This document shows, one piece after another, positions 60,560 through 64,000 of a stretch of DNA of 64,000 bases. The stretch's first letter is position 1. Each line of letters starts with the position of its first letter. Both the position numbers and the translations under genes were made by a program. The notes beneath the pieces were generated by a model. That model worked only from the letters and a program-made list of their open reading frames with translations, was not told the origin of the DNA and did not search any database. This DNA comes from Phoronis australis (Eukaryota > Phoronida > Phoronidae): NCBI GenBank assembly GCA_002633005.1, contig NMRA01000483.1:210460-274459 (forward strand). Reading direction: 5' to 3'.

Positions 60560-62395
60560 AACCAATTTTTAAATTGTTTACAATTAAAATTCACTAGTAA
60601 TAGTCATTTGGCACATATAACTTGTTGATAATATTTTTTTAACTCTAAAAACCAAGTTCAGCGACTGTGCTTCTAAAAGAACACGCTGGCGTTCCATAGC
60701 GTTGACCTGGCGTGCGTTCAGTACCGTAGACGCTAGGGCCTACGCTAGGACTTAGCTAAAGCCTAGTCAAAGTCACGTGCTCTCATTTCAAATACAGGAC
60801 AATATCTCATGTAATCTCGCGAAGTCTTGCTTTTTAGCAACGAGAGGCTGATCTCCAATATGAGTCGGTTTAAAGGGGCATAAACCTCACACCTTGCTTT
60901 GAAAACTAAATTTTGACTAAGGCCATTTACGGTTATGAAGTTGGTCTCAAATTGCTCCTTAACCAAAAAGATTTAAATGTGCTCGGAAAGAGCTTGCAGA
61001 TCGTTTATCTTCACAACTAAACGTGACTTAAAGTTTTATCAGCTTGGCATGAAAAAATAACGAGTTTTGAGTCCTTCTCGGGTCACGAGATTGCTTCTAA
61101 GCTTAGTAAGGAAGAAGACAAGAACAAATTCTCAACGATAGGTTGTTTAAATAAAAAATAACTTGGTTTTTACAGAAAGCAAGGACATTAGGCCGTTTTG
61201 AATTGCCCGAGTCTCTAGAAGTTCCTTTTCATTAATAAAATCTTCTTAAGACTCTCGATGTTAACAATGCTAAGTTAATGTATACGAGAGGGAAATTGTA
61301 TAGCGATATGCTTTTTATTTATAAGAGTGCTTTTTGGACTTAGCGCATCGAGCTTTGAATAAATTAAACTTGTAGTTGATCTTTCATCGAAGTGTGTACC
61401 CTATGGCAAAGCAAATTTCGTTCACTGAACATGACTTTATTCTTGTTTGAACAAATAATACCGGCACCACCACCACCACCAGCTCTTATGAGTCCCGCCT
61501 GATGCTTTCCCAGTGTATTTCCGGATAGATTTTATCGACCGGTTACAGTTCCCTCATGCAGATAGGTGTACATGTAGATAGACTAAGACGCATATACAGG
61601 TAGTGAGCACGATTTCGAACGCAGCACATTCAGTCAAATTACAAGATGCTCTGTGCACGTGGGGACAGATCAAACAATGTACAATATTCATGTGAGTAGA
61701 TTCATGCTGTTTTAAAATTTTAATCCTAAAGAATTGAAAAATGATCAATTTTCTTAGCACGGCAATTATATATTTGTGCAGCCATATTAATAAACATAGG
61801 TTGCCTTCAGTGGCTGTGAACCCGCGTTACGCTCAAGAAGCGAATTTAAGAAATTTGTCCCAATAAAACTGGTCCCAACTATCCTTACTCGAAAGCGTAG
61901 CCATTTCTGGGTTTGGAAAGACCTGAGTGGCCTTTCTTCCTTGGGAACATGCTCGTTGCATTAATTTTCTAGCACATTGGTGGTGTACGAATGACACGGG
62001 TGAATTTACTAAATGTGCAGTTTTATTTTCCTGTTAGTGCAACAACTGGTAATAGAGACAACAAATGCAGTATATCAAGAATACTAGTTAAACGAGAATA
62101 TACAAGTCAACTGAGAGTGCGCCAACGTGGTGGAATCTAACTATATCAAAATCACGCCGGACAAAAATCCAGCCAAATCAAGGCAGCTAGTGGAATCGTG
62201 GTTTAGTGCAATAACGAACTGCGAGGTCTTTTGAATGCAAGAAACCACTTCTAATTTGGCTAACTGAAGGAACAAGAGACAAATTTAATAACAGAAATTA
62301 AAAGTGATCTAAATCAAAAGATGTTTTTTTTATGGAAATTGACCTTATTGCCGCGTTACTTGGAATATACTCTTGAAATTGTCAATGGATAAAGG
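60560..62395. other. Unassigned stretch
   Basis: No gene, RNA gene or known repeat recognised. Confidence 0.5.
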
Positions 62396-62399
62396 TTGT

Positions 62400-62685
62400 A
62401 CGTATTTGTGTTAGAAGGAGGGGAAGGGGGGGGGGGGCTCAGGGCACTCGGGCGACCCCCCAAATTAGGTGAAGTGGGCAAAAAGGTCCGTTTCAGAGAA
62501 ACAAATATTCCCGACTAAAAAGAAGAAAATGAGGCAAAAGTTCACGAAGAATGCAAGAACTACAAAAATTCGGCAAATACATAATTCATAGCTCTGAACG
62601 AACCCCGTGAGTCTTAGTAAAAGGTCCACATTATCAAAAATTTGAGCCCCCCCCATTTTTAGGCTGGGTGCGCGCATGAGTCTGT
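62400..62685 (+). mobile_element. Short GC-ended MITE, copy 4
   Basis: Begins with a long G run and 'ggctcagggc', contains 'gaagtgggcaaaaaggtccg', and ends 'ggctgggtgcgcgcatg' like the other copies. Confidence 0.7.
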
Positions 62686-62699
62686 ACAGGTATTGCGCA

Positions 62700-63318
62700 G
62701 AGTAGCCCATTTCTGTTTCCTAGAACAGCTGATTTTGCAGTGGCAGTCACCGACTCAACGTTATACTCTTCTTACTGTAAGTTATGGCGATACGTACCGA
62801 GAGCATACAAAAATATCGCCAAGGCCGTCCTTAAACGGTTCTCATAGTGGTAAAAAAATTAAAATGGTGTCAGACCCTGTTTATTGGGATTGATTGTCAA
62901 AAATACAAGATTTATGGTAAATATTGCTAATAGACGAAGCAAACTGATATATTTCGTGAAAGGCATATTATAGGTCTAGTATCATTTGAATTTCTCAGTG
63001 AAATCAAAAATGTCTTTACATGGACACGACAATCGTGAGCTGGTTTCTACAACCAAATAGGCCATTTGCAAGGTGGATTAGTAAAGTCTACTTCTAACGT
63101 CATAGTGCTAACTCCAGCCGTTACTGTGCACAGCGGGGGTCAGCTGGCCAGGGTATTCCTCCTGAGAAGTTATGGAACAAAAACCAAGATCTTTTCCCGC
63201 TTTCACGCTGTTTAGAATCCCCACAAGTGTTCTATACTTGCAGTCGCTATGAAGCACAACGTTACGATTTTTGCGATACTGTGTTTTTTCAGACGATTCC
63301 TTGAAATGTACGGCCAAA
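62700..63318. other. Upstream region of the esterase-like gene
   Basis: No repeat or gene recognised. It would contain the 5' UTR and promoter if the ATG at 63319 lies in the first exon. Confidence 0.4.
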
Positions 63319-64000
63319 ATGTTTTTCGTGAGGACCGCAGGCGTGGTAATTCTGTGTACAGTGATCGTATACACCTTGCACGGTTCACGGAGCTGGATAG
63401 GAAGACGTGCAGTAAATAACACAGCGCGCAATATAACATGTTCCGAAGCGACTGGGACGACACCAAGAAATAAGCACTTAACGAAGTCACTCGCTACTTA
63501 TGAGGGAACGTGTGCATCAATGATTCAAGCGACCTCGCGCGGACGGTGGGTAAAACGCAAGAGAAATCTAGTAGTCTGGAAACCTCTCGGTTGTGTTTTA
63601 TCAAAAGTCAAACATTCTATGGCGAAATATCCATTTAAAAGATTAGTGCTTCTTGGTGATTCAAACACCTACAAACTCTTTGTATACCTAAGTAGGGAAC
63701 TGCAGTGTAACGGTCGTAAGTTGAATTCCGGAGAAGCGAGATGCCAGATTGGGAAATATCTGAAAGTGGGAAGTCGCACTTCAGAATGGCACGCACCCAT
63801 ACACGGAATAGAAGGACCTGTTGAATTTGGCAGGTATCATCCCGGCTGCACTGATTGTTACGGCTGCAAGCCGTCGTGGACTATGTGCGATAAAGAAGGA
63901 AGGACGAGTCTAGAATATATACCCGTAGAGTTTGCCAGAGACGTTGCAGTGCAGGCCAAGGAATATGGTACCACTCAAGAGAACGTGGTAAATTATTTGA
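63319..64000 (+). CDS. Type II membrane protein with SGNH/PC-esterase-like domain (5' part)
   Basis: One open frame of 227 codons runs from ATG 63319 to the window edge; an in-frame TGA lies about 70 bp upstream. Residues 4-20 (VRTAGVVILCTVIVYTL) form a signal anchor, giving a Golgi or cell-surface luminal domain. N33 and N38 are glycosylation sequons. RGRWV (74-78), WKPLGC (87-92) and RLVLLGDSNTYKLF (108-120) follow the order seen in PC-esterase/NXPE/TBL-type proteins, with GDSN at 113-116 as the SGNH block I Ser. Then a Cys-rich stretch, HPGCTDCYGCKPSWTMC. The His/Asp block lies outside the window. It is likely a carbohydrate O-acyl esterase or transferase relative; exact family unknown. 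Confidence 0.72.
   Translation, partial: MFFVRTAGVVILCTVIVYTLHGSRSWIGRRAVNNTARNITCSEATGTTPRNKHLTKSLATYEGTCASMIQATSRGRWVKRKRNLVVWKPLGCVLSKVKHSMAKYPFKRLVLLGDSNTYKLFVYLSRELQCNGRKLNSGEARCQIGKYLKVGSRTSEWHAPIHGIEGPVEFGRYHPGCTDCYGCKPSWTMCDKEGRTSLEYIPVEFARDVAVQAKEYGTTQENVVNYL

Noticed and set aside
63108-63490. Two minus-strand open frames of 92-107 codons
   Set aside because: They lie mostly antisense to the esterase-like plus-strand frame, overlap each other in two frames, and match no family.

Overview
This is animal nuclear DNA: genes are spliced with GT-AG introns, the sequence is AT-rich, and repeats fill most introns and intergenic space. The main gene is a clear huntingtin orthologue, so the organism is a metazoan. 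The mix of mobile DNA (KDZ, Kolobok-like THAP, Ty3/gypsy, LINE) fits an invertebrate, possibly a deuterostome such as a hemichordate or lancelet; that placement is inference.

Layout. Positions 1715-29762, minus strand: the first 18 coding exons of HTT (about 943 residues; the gene runs off the left edge). All 17 exon junctions are GT-AG and all reading phases agree. The first exon has the conserved N17 helix followed by a single Gln, with no polyQ and no polyP. Positions 29763-31065: a head-to-head intergenic region holding a dead Ty3/gypsy pol fragment. Positions 31066-31225, plus strand: first exon of UBLCP1; its later exons were not found. Positions 35268-37664 (perhaps to 39098), minus strand: an open, spliced KDZ-type transposase. 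Positions 40640-49648: a unit of about 9 kb bounded by long inverted repeats, with a spliced DUF3987 primase/helicase-like gene inside. Positions 49649-50130 and 55981-57779: two inverted copies of a THAP element with TTAA at its ends (Kolobok-like). Positions 50135-63318: repeats, MITEs, LINE relics and unassigned DNA. Positions 63319-64000, plus strand: the start of a type II membrane protein with an SGNH/PC-esterase-like domain, cut by the right edge.

The most unusual structure is a dispersed repeat built of units of about 145 bp. Each unit carries a copy of a motif very close to the CTCF consensus (CCACTAGGGGGCAC and variants). Arrays in HTT introns carry the motif on the plus strand, and the array just inside the UBLCP1 gene carries it on the minus strand. 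The motifs therefore converge on the HTT/UBLCP1 promoter region.

The assembly has weak points. Single N characters at 38242 and 43436 separate near-identical copies of 709 bp and 185 bp, which look like unmerged allelic contig ends. A 29-N gap at 49388-49416 cuts the 3' end of the DUF3987 gene.
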